From the NCBI RefSeq assembly GCF_003173335.1, contig NZ_QGMZ01000010.1:138974-202973 (forward strand): a stretch of DNA of 64,000 nucleotides, in the 5' to 3' direction. This document shows, piece after piece, positions 36,019-43,240 of the stretch; within the stretch, counting starts at the first letter, position 1; each line of letters opens with the position of its first letter. The stretch comes from Methanospirillum stamsii (GTDB lineage: Archaea > Halobacteriota > Methanomicrobia > Methanomicrobiales > Methanospirillaceae). The notes beneath the pieces are model-generated. The model saw only the letters and a list, made by a program, of their open reading frames with translations, ran no database searches and was not told where the DNA came from. Made by a program: the position numbers and the translations under genes.

Positions 36019-37251
36019 ATGAACAGATTTCTTAAAATCAATTACAAATGGTGTACTTTGATTTTACTAATGATTGCAGTTTCAGTTATTGGAATTGCTG
36101 GATCCGAGACAAACACCGGACTAGGGAAACCTGTTGGAATGGATATTTACATAGGAAATGTCTCTCAATCTGCATCTCTCTCGGGATCAGTTGCTGACTA
36201 TCAGGCAATCATCGATGATGAAAAGAATCCGGATCCTGAAAGTTTTACAAATCTAGGGAAATCAACACCAACAGCGACTCCTACACCTACACCAACACCT
36301 ACTCCATTACCAACTGCAACTACAGAAGTTCCAGTTAATATAACAGGTGTAGGAAAATCATTGTGTGTGTTGGATAACACTTCAGAAATAATTGTTGAAT
36401 TTGCATTTTCTAAAGCAGGATATAAGAACACATTTTATCTGGCCGGCCCCCGATATCAGGCATTAGGCTGGACAAAAGGAGATCCTAAATCATACGGCGA
36501 TCCCTTGGGAAAAACCTGGAGTCTGGGAACTTTTGAAGTTGGTGATGAATTAAAATTTGCAGATACTGCAGATATGGGAACAACCAAAACGAGTGATGAT
36601 CAAACATATTATACCGGACCAGCCTCAAGAAATCCAGATGGAGAAGAACACGGTGCCATTACACTCTTCAATAATACGACTGGAGGAACTTACCACAAAT
36701 ATTTAGTTTCCTATGAAGATTTATTGAAAAAGGACTGGAAATCTGGAGAACCAGATTACAATGATGTTGAATTTTATGTGAGTGGTAGTATTGATAAGTG
36801 TGTGATTGAGGATGATACTGAAGAAGAAACTGAAATTGATGAAAGTGCAGCGATAATTCCAGAATACGAGGGCATGTGCCAATGTTATACGACTAATTCA
36901 CATGGACAAAAAATGGGTACGGGTTCATGTGTTGCAGAATTTTCTTATACCACTACAGTAGATAATTGGGAAATTCTACCCAAAACAAAGGGCGGTGACT
37001 CTGATCAACCATGGAATGAATTTACCGCTTCTGGAAACACTGACCCAGTCAAGGAATATCGGTGTCAACCAGATATATTCTATGTAAATTCTTCGATTAA
37101 TGCACCATTCTGGACAAGTCCATTCAGTAAAGGAAACACCGGAGGATCACAACTTCATTGGAAACTCGGTAGCACATGGGTATCTTCCGGAGTATGTAAA
37201 AAGACTACTCCTCTCTGTCCAAGTGACGAATGTTCACAATGTTCTAGTTAA
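36019..37251 (+). CDS. Secreted DUF4114-like protein with Thr/Pro linker and Cys-rich C-terminal module
   Basis: About 410 residues. The ATG at 36019 is preferred because GGTGA ends five bases before it; a GTG at 36010 is the alternative. A signal peptide covers about residues 1-32. A TP-repeat linker (about 84-104) separates a short N-terminal part from a beta-rich domain at about 110-265. That domain ends with VSYEDLLKK and DYNDVEFYV, resembling the E-D...D-x-N-D-V signature of DUF4114-type secreted domains. An acidic linker leads to a Cys-rich C-terminal module (about 288-410) shared with the pilin at 34693 and ending CPSDECSQC. No membrane anchor is visible at the C-terminus. It may be carried by the pilus or bind its tip. 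Confidence 0.7.
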   Translation: MNRFLKINYKWCTLILLMIAVSVIGIAGSETNTGLGKPVGMDIYIGNVSQSASLSGSVADYQAIIDDEKNPDPESFTNLGKSTPTATPTPTPTPTPLPTATTEVPVNITGVGKSLCVLDNTSEIIVEFAFSKAGYKNTFYLAGPRYQALGWTKGDPKSYGDPLGKTWSLGTFEVGDELKFADTADMGTTKTSDDQTYYTGPASRNPDGEEHGAITLFNNTTGGTYHKYLVSYEDLLKKDWKSGEPDYNDVEFYVSGSIDKCVIEDDTEEETEIDESAAIIPEYEGMCQCYTTNSHGQKMGTGSCVAEFSYTTTVDNWEILPKTKGGDSDQPWNEFTASGNTDPVKEYRCQPDIFYVNSSINAPFWTSPFSKGNTGGSQLHWKLGSTWVSSGVCKKTTPLCPSDECSQCSS

Positions 37252-37883
37252 ATCCCTTCTTTTTTTTGAGTATTAGTAATACTGGTACCATATCAAAACG
37301 CTATTCCCCCCTCATTTACTCTGTCAATATTTATATGCCTCACCCCCGGATCCGGGCATACCGTCAATCTACCGAATCGTTTTCCGGGCCATATTTCAAT
37401 GGGACCTGTGATCAGCCAGGATAGCACAAAAAATAGTTCGAAATTACTTAATAGATTAAGAAATACCGCCACAAATAGTATAAATCTTAAATCTGCATGA
37501 ACAAATTCACCCTATGGCAATTTAACCCCCAAATTACCTTCAAAAAATAATCATTCCTTTCATTTTCGTGAAAAAAACCCGGATAACGCATTTCCAAAAC
37601 CTGACTCTCCCGTGATTGATATTTTTCTTCTCACATTGACACCCCGGACCATAAAATACTCCATTATATCTTTCCAAATTGAAATTAAAGCCCATAATAC
37701 AATTATTACCCCAATGCCCATATAATAACTAAATTGTGGGCTCTTTTTTTGGTTTTTTAAAAAATATTCCCATAAAAAGAGGTTAATTGAAAAAATAGAG
37801 AGTATATCTCTCTTTTAAGTAATACTGAAGTTCACCAATGTAATTTCTCAACAATCATTACTCCGGACATACAATTACTATTG
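37252..37883. other. A+T-rich intergenic region with a hairpin/T-tract
   Basis: About 630 bp without a gene. The most structured part is AGCCCATAAT (37689-37698) pairing with ATTGTGGGCT (37733-37742) around a 34-base loop. One pair is a G-U, and seven Ts follow at 37744-37750, which looks like a terminator or the 3' end of a small RNA. A second small palindrome, AGAGAG/CTCTCT, lies at about 37797-37813, close upstream of the TPR-like gene. No tRNA-like fold was recognised. Confidence 0.45.
37260..37267 (+). terminator. T-tract terminator after the pilin cluster
   Basis: Eight consecutive T residues begin nine bases after the stop of the secreted protein gene, preceded by a C/T-rich stretch. 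It fits an archaeal intrinsic terminator for the five-gene cluster. Confidence 0.5.
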
Positions 37884-39488
37884 ATGGTTACTTTCTTTGG
37901 CGAACTTGACAACGTATGCTCATCCAGTGACGGAATTGACCTCATCGGAGAAAAACTTACAGATTTACAATTACTGGACATCTATACTGAAATAACCAAC
38001 CTCGGGACCAGGCATCCGGATGATTACTGTATTCTGAAGTCACGTGAATCATTGCTGACCCTGCTTGGTGAACACGAAGAAGCAATCGATCTCATCTCTC
38101 AAAAAAATATCCTGGAAAAACATCCGAATTTACAGCTCAATTTAGCCGGACATCTGGGTGCAATGGGAAGAAAGGAGGAGATAAAAGATCTTCTCTCTTC
38201 CCTCATATTAAAACAGGAAACAACAGTTGACCTCCTTATCGCTTTCATCGCTGCCGGAACACTTGACAAAAAAGATGAAGCAGTTACCATTTGGAACAAA
38301 ATACTCGAAGCTGAAGAAATTACCGATCTTACCATTGATGACGATGTCCTGGAATATCCGGATGAATATTCATGCCTCTCTGGTCTCCCTATGCGGGAAG
38401 TAATCACCGGATTGGAAATATTACAGCGATATGGTATCCGGGAAAATTATGAGGTCGAACTCTATTTCTTTGTCGATTTTATAAAGATCTACCTTGAGGG
38501 CATCAGCGATAATATCTATCAGACTCTGGATAATGAAGGACCATATGAAGCATTACCAGGGTTTTTGGTAGCTGAAGCTGTCGGTGATAATGGATTTGCT
38601 CTTGCTACAAAATTATGTAATGTAAGGCCGGTCGAAGATCCTTCAATCTCACTTCGCCTGCATACCTGTCTCAATGATATAAAAAAATACACATCCGAAT
38701 ATTCCATTGGAAACCGATTGATAGAATCACTGCACACTGACGCCATTAATAAGCCCGGATTTCTTAAAACCCTGCAGACAGAGACCGGCGGAGATGAATG
38801 TCAGGTTTTTGAAATGTTATATCACCTGGAGGATACCGGAATATCAGATATCATACCGTCCCTGATGGATGAGATGGAGAGAAATAATCCGGACATACGA
38901 AGTAAAACCATTGAACAGAGCAGAAAATTTCCGGGATTATGGGAAAACCCCCGGAGTGAGGATTGGAATTATGATGACCCGGAGGAAGAATTGTATGATA
39001 CACTGGATGAACTCATGGAAAAAAGAGAGGATGAAAAAGCTTTTGAATTCCTCACCGGGAACATGAGGGAGGGCAGACTTCTTTCAGAATCAGGCGTATC
39101 ATTATATCTTGCCGGAAACCTTGGAAAGATGGATGAGATGACAGACTTCATTCCCATGTTCAAAGAAAAAGAACTAAACCAATATGCCTATCTCCTGGAA
39201 GGATACCAGTTCCTTCTGCGAAAGGATATCAAAAGAGGTCTCGACCTTGTTAATCGGTCAATTCAGGCAGGATTTTCTGAAGAAGATGCCATGATCCATC
39301 TGGCACGATTTTTAAACCAGTCCGGGTATCCCAAACGGACCATTGGAATCTGTGAAAAACTCCTGAAAAAACCCGGAAGCAAGGTCACTGAAATTTATCC
39401 GGCTCTCATTGAAGCATACCGGATGCAGGGAAAAGAAAAAGAAGCAACAGAGGCAGAAGATAAATTTAAGAAAATAATATCAGGATAA
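37884..39488 (+). CDS. TPR-like helical repeat protein of unknown function
   Basis: A 534-residue acidic, soluble protein made largely of helix pairs in the TPR/Sel1 style. Examples are LLGEHEEAIDLISQK, LAGHLGAMGRKEEIKDLL and, near the end, LARFLNQSGYPKRTIGICEKLL followed by ALIEAYRMQGKEKEATEAEDKF. No enzyme motif, signal peptide or membrane helix. The ATG at 37884 is chosen over the TTG just before it. A ten-base T tract follows the stop directly. It stands alone between the pilin cluster and the toxin-antitoxin island. A scaffold or adaptor role is typical of such repeats, but no partner can be named. Confidence 0.75.
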   Translation: MVTFFGELDNVCSSSDGIDLIGEKLTDLQLLDIYTEITNLGTRHPDDYCILKSRESLLTLLGEHEEAIDLISQKNILEKHPNLQLNLAGHLGAMGRKEEIKDLLSSLILKQETTVDLLIAFIAAGTLDKKDEAVTIWNKILEAEEITDLTIDDDVLEYPDEYSCLSGLPMREVITGLEILQRYGIRENYEVELYFFVDFIKIYLEGISDNIYQTLDNEGPYEALPGFLVAEAVGDNGFALATKLCNVRPVEDPSISLRLHTCLNDIKKYTSEYSIGNRLIESLHTDAINKPGFLKTLQTETGGDECQVFEMLYHLEDTGISDIIPSLMDEMERNNPDIRSKTIEQSRKFPGLWENPRSEDWNYDDPEEELYDTLDELMEKREDEKAFEFLTGNMREGRLLSESGVSLYLAGNLGKMDEMTDFIPMFKEKELNQYAYLLEGYQFLLRKDIKRGLDLVNRSIQAGFSEEDAMIHLARFLNQSGYPKRTIGICEKLLKKPGSKVTEIYPALIEAYRMQGKEKEATEAEDKFKKIISG

Positions 39489-39498
39489 TTTTTTTTTT
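39489..39498 (+). terminator. Ten-T terminator directly after the TPR-like gene
   Basis: Ten consecutive T residues begin at the base after the TAA stop of the TPR-like gene. They separate it from the convergent PIN remnant. Confidence 0.5.
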
Positions 39499-39518
39499 GT
39501 GATGCAAAAATAACTACG

Positions 39519-39734
39519 TCACTTATAGAGACAATCAAAATGACTTCCGGACCTTTTTTTACAGAATGCATCTCCAAGTTCTAAAATAATTCCTTCTGTT
39601 AGAAATAAAGGATTGTTCACTCGAATAATTTTCGAAAACTTTTTTGCAATCATATGATACTGATCAGATTCATTCATAAGTGCTATAAAAAAAGAAGTAT
39701 CAATAAATATTGATTCAGCAGTGAAATTTTTCAT
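39519..39734 (-). pseudogene. Truncated PIN-domain toxin (VapC-like)
   Basis: Seventy-one residues corresponding to the N-terminal half of a PIN RNase. The first catalytic Asp lies in IFIDTSFFIALMNESDQYH. A second acidic residue lies in LTEGIILELGDAF. PIN toxins are normally about 130-140 residues, so the half with the remaining acidic residues of the metal site is missing after SHFDCLYK. Frameshift or deletion could explain the loss; the sequence does not settle which. It follows a DUF104 antitoxin gene by 10 bp in the usual antitoxin-toxin order. Without the second half it is unlikely to cut RNA. Confidence 0.75.
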
Positions 39735-39744
39735 AGATTAATGG

Positions 39745-39987
39745 TTACTCCATTATTTCTTTTTTTGGAGTTCCATGAATATAGTGATCATGCTCTGAGG
39801 ACCAGTCTGGTGGACCATCTACAATGCCAGTATTTCTATCCAAAATATCCCAAAGATCTTCTGATTTATCTGAGTCATCAACGATTATTGAAATAGTAAC
39901 ATCAATGTCCTCTTGAAGATCTACTTCATCAATAGGTTTGAAAACAGAACCAGTATAATGTGCACGAATTGTCTTTATCATAACCAT
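39745..39987 (-). CDS. DUF104/AF2212-like antitoxin
   Basis: An 80-residue protein with the DUF104 core near its start: IRAHYTGSVFKPIDEVDL, where a short beta segment and G-x-(V/I)-(L/F)-(K/R)-P precede an acidic stretch. The C-terminal tail (DWSSEHDHYIHGTPK) probably wraps the toxin. DUF104 proteins are antitoxins paired with PIN-domain RNases in archaea. The paired PIN gene 10 bp downstream is truncated here, so this antitoxin may be left without an active target. The start may be either of two close ATGs (39987 or 39981). Confidence 0.75.
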   Translation of the reverse strand: MVMIKTIRAHYTGSVFKPIDEVDLQEDIDVTISIIVDDSDKSEDLWDILDRNTGIVDGPPDWSSEHDHYIHGTPKKEIME

Positions 39988-40092
39988 GCATTTGTCCTTA
40001 AATTCATAAAATACTTACGAAAATAGAAAAAAATATCCGACTCTTCATGGTTCTTTCCAGTTGTTAATTTTTTATGTTAAAGAGCTCAGTGA

Positions 40093-40453
40093 TCATAGAT
40101 CACCACTGTTTGTTTCCTCTATATCAGAAATTATTTTTTTCAGACAATTTCTCACATCTCCGATTGCTCTTTGAACATTTGAAAATAACAATTCTGTATC
40201 GGTCCTAAAATACTGATGAATCAGGATGTTTCTTGAACCGACCATTCCTTCCCAAGGGATTTGAGGATATTTACTCTTAAGATCATCTGGAATGTTCTTT
40301 GCCGATTCTCCAATTATCATAAGTTGATCACGAACTGCACTTATGGTCTTTAAATCCCGACAAAACTCATCGTAAGAACAGCCAGAAGTAAATTCCTCGA
40401 TACGATCAATAGCTTCTAAGCATATCTAACAGCCAATTAATGGTTTTTCTCAT
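40093..40453 (-). pseudogene. HepT-like HEPN toxin disrupted by a +1 frameshift
   Basis: The first 12 codons (MRKTINWLLDML, from ATG 40453) run into another frame. With one extra A near 40417 removed, they join LEAIDRIEEFTSGC and continue to the stop at 40093. The result is a normal-length HepT-like protein of about 119 residues with the catalytic R-x4-H motif in SRNILIHQYF. The true start overlaps the stop of the MNT gene by 4 bp (ATGA), the standard MNT-HepT arrangement. An internal ATG at 40320 would yield only 75 residues, with the catalytic motif but without the first helices. The toxin is therefore probably dead or severely weakened. Confidence 0.8.
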
Positions 40454-40767
40454 GAATATGCTACTTCTGCCAGGATTGACTCTCGCATATCCGGCCTGAT
40501 ACCTGAAACAGTTGTAATATCTACGGGTTTTTTAAAAACGACCTCGAGTTTTATTTTTAATCCGGATAAATCCCAAATATCGGCCCCATCTTCGAACTCT
40601 GCCAGAACATCTATATCGCTCGATTCATTCGCCGTTCCGGATACATATGACCCAAATAAACCCATCTTCTTTACCCGGTATACTGCATGTAATTCAGGAG
40701 TGAGGGAATGCAAAGTCTTAATGATGCTATCTTTATCGAGTATCACAGAACTTTCCATATAGATCAT
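40450..40767 (-). CDS. MNT-family nucleotidyltransferase antitoxin
   Basis: A 105-residue minimal nucleotidyltransferase. GLFGSYVSGTANESSDIDVL gives the G-S and D-x-D of the pol-beta fold, and a third acidic residue is in KPVDITTV. In MNT-HepT systems this enzyme silences the HepT RNase by AMPylating a Tyr near its active site. It overlaps the frameshifted hepT by 4 bp. A start at the second in-frame ATG (40758) is possible and would suit a leaderless transcript, since TATTTATTA lies about 30 bases upstream. Catalytic residues look intact although the toxin partner is broken. Confidence 0.85.
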   Translation of the reverse strand: MIYMESSVILDKDSIIKTLHSLTPELHAVYRVKKMGLFGSYVSGTANESSDIDVLAEFEDGADIWDLSGLKIKLEVVFKKPVDITTVSGIRPDMRESILAEVAYS

Positions 40768-40896
40768 TCAGAACTTTGTCGTTAATAAATATCAATACAA
40801 GGGGCTCTTACGGATAATACGATGATGAGTGGAGAAAACCTTTTTTATTAATTCTGTTAGCAGAGAATGATCAGGAGAAGAATATATCGAATATAT

Positions 40897-41088
40897 CTAA
40901 AAAGATGTCCAAGACTCTTTCCGCAATGACTGAATGGTATCATCTGTAATTGGCATATTAAGTTTGATCGGATCAAAAGAGTGATGACATTCAATATGAA
41001 CAGTAAATCGTTCACCCTTTTTTAAATTTATTTTTTCAAGGGGACGGAAGACTTCTCCATCATATATGCATTCAAATGATTGAGTCAT
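40897..41088 (-). CDS. Orphan DUF104/AF2212-like antitoxin
   Basis: Sixty-three residues from ATG 41088: MTQSFECIYDGEVFRPLEKI then LKKGERFTVHIE, the DUF104 pattern. The frame is open for 29 more codons upstream, but that part has no matching character, so the shorter start is chosen. The C-terminal tail has DPIKLNMPITDD. No PIN gene lies on either side on this strand: 130 bp separate it from the MNT gene downstream. It may be a leftover antitoxin, or act on a toxin elsewhere. Confidence 0.65.
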   Translation of the reverse strand: MTQSFECIYDGEVFRPLEKINLKKGERFTVHIECHHSFDPIKLNMPITDDTIQSLRKESWTSF

Positions 41089-41275
41089 ATTTCTTATCTT
41101 ATGATAGAAACAAGCACATGTATATTTTATTCGTTTATCACCAGTATGAATGATCTGATTCAATTGTAATTTCATAATTTGTAGCTGTGCTCTCTTTTCA
41201 AGAAATTTTAAAAATCTTTTTCTTCATTGATAACGGTGTTACTGATATTATTATATTTTCAAGATAAACCCTATC

Positions 41276-41291
41276 ATATGTGGACACATAT
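41276..41291. promoter_or_regulatory. Perfect inverted repeat ATATGTG-GA-CACATAT upstream of the MNT-HEPN pair
   Basis: A 7-bp perfect inverted repeat with a 2-bp spacer ends eight bases before the ATG of the MNT gene at 41300. Placement over the promoter/leader suits a repressor site for autoregulation of the pair, as is common in toxin-antitoxin operons. The protein that would bind is unknown. Confidence 0.5.
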
Positions 41292-41299
41292 TATATCAT

Positions 41300-41626
41300 A
41301 TGCTCTCTGATGAGCAAATTCAGACATCTGCAAAAAAAATATTAAACGTAGAAGAGCCTTTACAAATAATTCTCTTTGGATCATATGCCAGAGGTGAAGC
41401 CACCGAGGAATCTGACCTTGATCTTTTAGTCATTGTAAAAGATATTCAAAAAAGAGGAAGAAAAATGGTTACCTATCGGAATGCAATCGGAAGAGTTGCA
41501 CCAGGGGTAGGGGTAGATATTCTGGTTTATAGTGAAGATGAGGCATCAAAACCAGTTCCGGGGACTGTATTATATTGGGCTCTTTCAGAGGGAAAAATAA
41601 TCTATGAATCAGCAACAAGAAAGTGA
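41300..41626 (+). CDS. MNT-family nucleotidyltransferase (antitoxin of MNT-HEPN pair)
   Basis: A 108-residue nucleotidyltransferase. The motif LFGSYARGEATEESDLDLLV provides G-S and D-x-D, and GVDILVY supplies the third acidic residue. It overlaps the HEPN gene by 23 bp, so the two are translationally linked. In this family the enzyme neutralises its HEPN partner. No Shine-Dalgarno sequence precedes the ATG, so the message may be leaderless. A decayed relative of this gene lies 1.4 kb downstream, at 42694, pointing to past duplication. All motifs appear intact. Confidence 0.88.
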   Translation: MLSDEQIQTSAKKILNVEEPLQIILFGSYARGEATEESDLDLLVIVKDIQKRGRKMVTYRNAIGRVAPGVGVDILVYSEDEASKPVPGTVLYWALSEGKIIYESATRK

Positions 41627-42104
41627 GAGATTCCTGGAGCTTGCATTTGCCGATCATGATGCAGCTCTTGCTTTATCAGATATTAAAGAAAATACACCCC
41701 ATGAAGAAGGACTTCGCTGGCTTATGCAGGCTGAAGCAGACAGAAAAGGAGCACAAGCACTTTTTGATGCCGAATGTTTTCACCTTGTCTGTTTTCTGGC
41801 ACAACAAATTACAGAAAAAGCATTAAAAGCATATCTCTATGCCCAGGGAGAAGAACTTGTTACCGGCCGTTCGATAAACAAACTCATTCACAGATGTGGA
41901 GAGTATGATTCAGATTATCTGACTTTGCGGCCCGAAGCTGCACCACTTGACGGATTATATATTCCGACAAGGTATCCAAATGCTGTTCCGGATAGTATTC
42001 CGGCAGATGTATTCACCAGACCTGCTGCTGTATCAGCTCTCGAAATCACAGATAAGGTACTTGACCGGGTAAAAACCTGGTTTGAAAAGAATGTTGATGA
42101 ATAA
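41604..42104 (+). CDS. HEPN-domain protein (toxin of MNT-HEPN pair)
   Basis: A 166-residue helical protein. The HEPN core runs from LRWLMQAEADRKGAQALF through FLAQQITEKALKAYLYAQGE to the final helix ALEITDKVLDRVKTWFEKN. RSINKLIH (R-x6-H) lies where some HEPN proteins carry their RNase motif; whether it is catalytic is uncertain. About 37 residues precede the usual HEPN start and may be an extension, or the true start may be later. The 23-bp overlap with the MNT gene marks a classical two-gene module. It is one of the few pairs in this island with both members intact. Confidence 0.82.
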   Translation: MNQQQESERFLELAFADHDAALALSDIKENTPHEEGLRWLMQAEADRKGAQALFDAECFHLVCFLAQQITEKALKAYLYAQGEELVTGRSINKLIHRCGEYDSDYLTLRPEAAPLDGLYIPTRYPNAVPDSIPADVFTRPAAVSALEITDKVLDRVKTWFEKNVDE

Positions 42105-42140
42105 AATCAGTGATAATGAGTAAAAAACAATCATTCCATC

Positions 42141-42398
42141 TCAAAATCGCTTATATTTTTTATGTGCCTGCTCAATAGTCATGACATCTAAAATCTTAAT
42201 ACAATCTGGAAATATTATAAAAAATGCAGTATATGAATGTGCAATGTGCATTCGGCAGATTCCATCACGTAACAATTCAACATCACGTGCAGTAACAGGA
42301 TCTTCAAGTTGAACAAGATGTTCCTTAATTATCCTTCTATCTTTATCAGGAAGGCTATTGATATATTCCAAAACCTTTCTTTCAATCTCGAGTTTCAG
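42141..42398 (-). CDS. RelE/ParE-family toxin with non-ATG start
   Basis: The body EYINSLPDKDRRIIKEHL ... LLRDGICRMHIAHSYTAFF is a RelE-fold toxin, with a C-terminal HKKYKRF. No ATG precedes it. The family pattern K-L-E-I-E-R-K-V-L-E-Y fits a start at CTG 42398, overlapping the antitoxin gene by 17 bp; TTG 42371 is a weaker option. RelE toxins cleave mRNA on the ribosome, using mostly basic residues; several are present but catalytic competence cannot be judged. Loss of a strong start codon may be an attenuation or the first step of decay. It pairs with the upstream antitoxin at 42382. Confidence 0.7.
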   Translation of the reverse strand: MKLEIERKVLEYINSLPDKDRRIIKEHLVQLEDPVTARDVELLRDGICRMHIAHSYTAFFIIFPDCIKILDVMTIEQAHKKYKRF

Positions 42399-42642
42399 TT
42401 CCTGCCACCTTTTTCCTGATTTGATTATATTCTATGTCAGTATCCAGGCTTACAAAGTCTCCATTTTCTGCAAGACTCTTTAAATAAGAAAGATAATCAT
42501 TTTTTTTACGTTCCTCCAATAATCGTGCCACAACATCCCCATATCTCTCCCCAGGTTGTTTTATCTGGATTAGTTCACGCTTTGTTTCTACTGATACAAG
42601 GATCTTTTCAGTAGGTCTATTTGCACCCTTCACTGCATTCAT
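42382..42642 (-). CDS. Antitoxin of the RelE-type pair
   Basis: An 86-residue protein from ATG 42642; the frame extends upstream only through a TTG. The N-terminal segment EKILVSVETKRELIQIKQPG and ERYGDVVARLLEER look like the beta-helix-helix DNA-binding unit of small archaeal antitoxins of the VapB/RelB type. The acidic C-terminal tail (SLAENGDFVSLDTDIEYNQI) would bind the toxin. Its end overlaps the proposed start of the RelE-like gene by 17 bp. Such antitoxins usually repress their own promoter; no clear operator was recognised in the 50 bp upstream, which instead contain a nucleotidyltransferase fragment on the other strand. Confidence 0.75.
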   Translation of the reverse strand: MNAVKGANRPTEKILVSVETKRELIQIKQPGERYGDVVARLLEERKKNDYLSYLKSLAENGDFVSLDTDIEYNQIRKKVAGTETRD

Positions 42643-42693
42643 ATTTACACACAATTAATTCCCCTTAGGTCCATTTATACTATTAGGCCATTT

Positions 42694-42765
42694 TCGTACT
42701 TTGTCAATACTACTGATGAATCTAATCTTGACCTCTTAATAATTGCAAAAGACAGACAAGTATTG
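42694..42765 (+). pseudogene. Fragment of an MNT nucleotidyltransferase
   Basis: Twenty-four codons read SYFVNTTDESNLDLLIIAKD followed by RQVL and a stop. They align with SYARGEATEESDLDLLVIVKD of the intact gene at 41300, with one residue missing and the first catalytic Asp changed to Asn. No start codon or earlier part of the gene remains. It is a decayed copy of a nucleotidyltransferase antitoxin, too short to function. Confidence 0.55.
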
Positions 42766-42766
42766 T

Positions 42767-42961
42767 GAACCCCTGATAGATCATGAAAGCCATTATAAAT
42801 TGCGTTCAGGTGAATACCGAATTATTATTAAAATATCCAACAATGAACTACAGTTAATTGTTTTAAAAATTGGTCATCGAAAAAACGCACATAATAATTT
42901 TCATGCCAAATTACACAATAATCATGAAATTGGTGGATTTATCTATGATATTCGGCCTTAA
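42767..42961 (+). pseudogene. C-terminal fragment of a RelE-family toxin
   Basis: About 64 residues containing HYKLRSGEYRIIIKISNNEL and QLIVLKIGHRKN, the C-terminal half of the RelE fold (L-R-x-G-x-Y-R-I-I ... I-G-H-R-x). The N-terminal helices and any proper start are missing; in the other frame the same bases begin with the MNT fragment. The frame runs on past the usual end of the fold. It is most likely a toxin remnant. No antitoxin gene accompanies it. Confidence 0.6.
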
Positions 42962-42965
42962 GAAG

Positions 42966-42998
42966 TATCATAATAATTCTCTTACTAATACTATGATA
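42966..42998. promoter_or_regulatory. Inverted repeat TATCATAATA-N13-TACTATGATA at the hicB start
   Basis: Two 10-base arms, complementary at nine positions, are separated by 13 bases, and the right arm runs into the hicB ATG. The centre-to-centre spacing is about two helical turns, suiting a dimeric repressor. HicB proteins often repress their own promoter, so this is a candidate operator. Confidence 0.5.
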
Positions 42999-43195
42999 TG
43001 GAGAAATACTTGATTCCGATAACGATAAAAAAACTCGAAGAAGGAACATATTTAGCAACCAGTGAGGTAATTCAGGGATTAATCGCTGAAGGACGAACCA
43101 TTGCAGAAACTATGGAAATAGCTCAGGATGTTGCCAGAAAAATATATGAATCGTGTATCGAACATGGTGATCCTCTCCCTGATTATATCACATGA
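42998..43195 (+). CDS. hicB: HicB-family antitoxin
   Basis: A 65-residue protein with the HicB partial RNase-H-like fold: YLIPITIKKLEEGTYLATSE, then VIQGLIAEGRTIAETMEIAQ, then ARKIYESCIEHGDPLPDY. The pattern of a beta hairpin, G-x-x-A-E-G-x-T and a terminal helix is typical. There is no C-terminal DNA-binding extension, as in the short HicB class. An inverted repeat covers its start. The toxin gene after it is truncated to 33 codons, so hicB here has probably lost its target. Confidence 0.83.
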   Translation: MEKYLIPITIKKLEEGTYLATSEVIQGLIAEGRTIAETMEIAQDVARKIYESCIEHGDPLPDYIT

Positions 43196-43240
43196 TAACT
43201 TCCAGGTAACTCAAATGTCGATACCAATAGAGAATCGGGC

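Noticed and set aside
36271-36330. Possible microsatellite of CCTAC(A/C) type
   Set aside because: The repeat simply encodes the Thr/Pro linker of a secreted protein; such linkers are common and the frame is kept.
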